Source: an uncultured Flavobacteriales bacterium (lineage in GTDB: Bacteria; Bacteroidota; Bacteroidia; Palsa-965). From it: a DNA stretch of 6,405 bases. The stretch covers positions 1-6,405 of the forward strand of contig CAMLEF010000275.1 in NCBI GenBank assembly GCA_946478675.1, given 5' to 3'. Each line of letters begins with the position of its first letter. Position 1 is the stretch's first letter. Below are positions 6,088-6,405 of the stretch, one piece after another. The notes under the pieces are model-generated. The model was given only the letters and a program-made list of their open reading frames with translations. It ran no database searches and had not been told where the DNA came from. Position numbers and translations under genes: made by a program.

Positions 6088-6405
6088 TCAGAAAAGCCGC
6101 AGCTGTCCTTTCGTGTCGGCTTCTTCAAAACCGGAAACGCCGATACCGAGCAAACGGATCTTCTTCTGCCCTGCTTCCGTGAGGCGAAGCAATTGTTTTG
6201 CGGTGACCGCGATCTGCTCTTCCGTCGTTACGCGCTCGGCAAACGTATGGCTGCGCGAGATGATGCGGAAGTCGAAGTATTTTACCTTGAGCGTCACCGT
6301 TCGGCCGTACAGCTCATGACGCGCGAGCCGCTGCACGAGCACACCTGCCAGCCGCTCCAGTTCCGCAAATGGTGCATTCAGAGCTTTGCGGCGGGGATTG
6401 ATCAC
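6088..6405 (-). CDS. dinB: DNA polymerase IV (DinB), C-terminal end only
   Basis: The last 105 codons of a Y-family translesion polymerase; the start and the whole catalytic palm lie beyond the right edge. GRTVTLKVKYFDFRIISRSHTF, in the first half of the visible part, is the beta-strand signature of the DinB little-finger domain that grips DNA. LLGIGVSGFEE is the usual end of that domain. The chain finishes in QLRLF (6105-6091), a pentapeptide matching the QLxLF sliding-clamp binding motif, so this polymerase should be recruited by the DnaN beta clamp. The first visible codon is GTG, but it is an internal Val: the frame is open at the edge and a polymerase fragment this short is not a complete gene. 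No LexA box can be judged because the promoter is outside. Confidence 0.9.
   Translation of the reverse strand: MINPRRKALNAPFAELERLAGVLVQRLARHELYGRTVTLKVKYFDFRIISRSHTFAERVTTEEQIAVTAKQLLRLTEAGQKKIRLLGIGVSGFEEADTKGQLRLF

Overview
The window looks like a piece of a moderately GC-rich Bacteroidota chromosome, probably from the Chitinophagales/Sphingobacteriales side; that placement is inference. The support is direct but limited. Two lipoproteins carry Bacteroidota-style signal peptides, one with K-E-E right after the lipobox cysteine. Start codons have A-rich leaders and no Shine-Dalgarno sequence. A TTG-N21-TACCTTTG promoter fits the Bacteroidota sigma-factor consensus. Several proteins resemble families I know mainly from this phylum. 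I see no insertion sequence, phage gene, CRISPR array, tRNA or rRNA.

Layout from left to right. At 1-1078 (minus) lies the N-terminal part of an all-helical protein of unknown function that runs off the left edge. A 140-bp AT-rich divergent region (1079-1218) separates it from a complete fabH (1219-2262, plus), a 3-oxoacyl-ACP synthase III with an intact Cys-His-Asn triad. fabH faces a minus-strand block, and a perfect 22-bp palindrome at 2281-2327 ends transcription from both sides. The block then reads right to left (minus strand): the C-terminal end of a DinB-type DNA polymerase IV (6088-6405), a 200-residue helical protein with a threefold internal repeat (5399-6001), a roughly 280-bp stretch without a convincing gene, a coiled-coil lipoprotein with its own promoter (4258-5115), a class C beta-lactamase-fold serine hydrolase lipoprotein (2963-4195), and a small alpha/beta-hydrolase esterase (2340-2966).

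The last two genes overlap by the four bases ATGA and are surely cotranslated. An intrinsic terminator for the coiled-coil lipoprotein gene sits directly against the start codon of the beta-lactamase-like gene, so that two-gene unit must live on readthrough or be attenuated. The other neighbours share no obvious pathway: fatty-acid initiation, translesion synthesis, envelope lipoproteins and hydrolases.

Most of the window is ordinary housekeeping and envelope sequence. I did not find a convincing new multi-gene system. The points most worth a second look are the terminator-on-start arrangement at 4196-4231, the threefold repeat protein, and possible remains of a small membrane-protein gene in 5139-5402.
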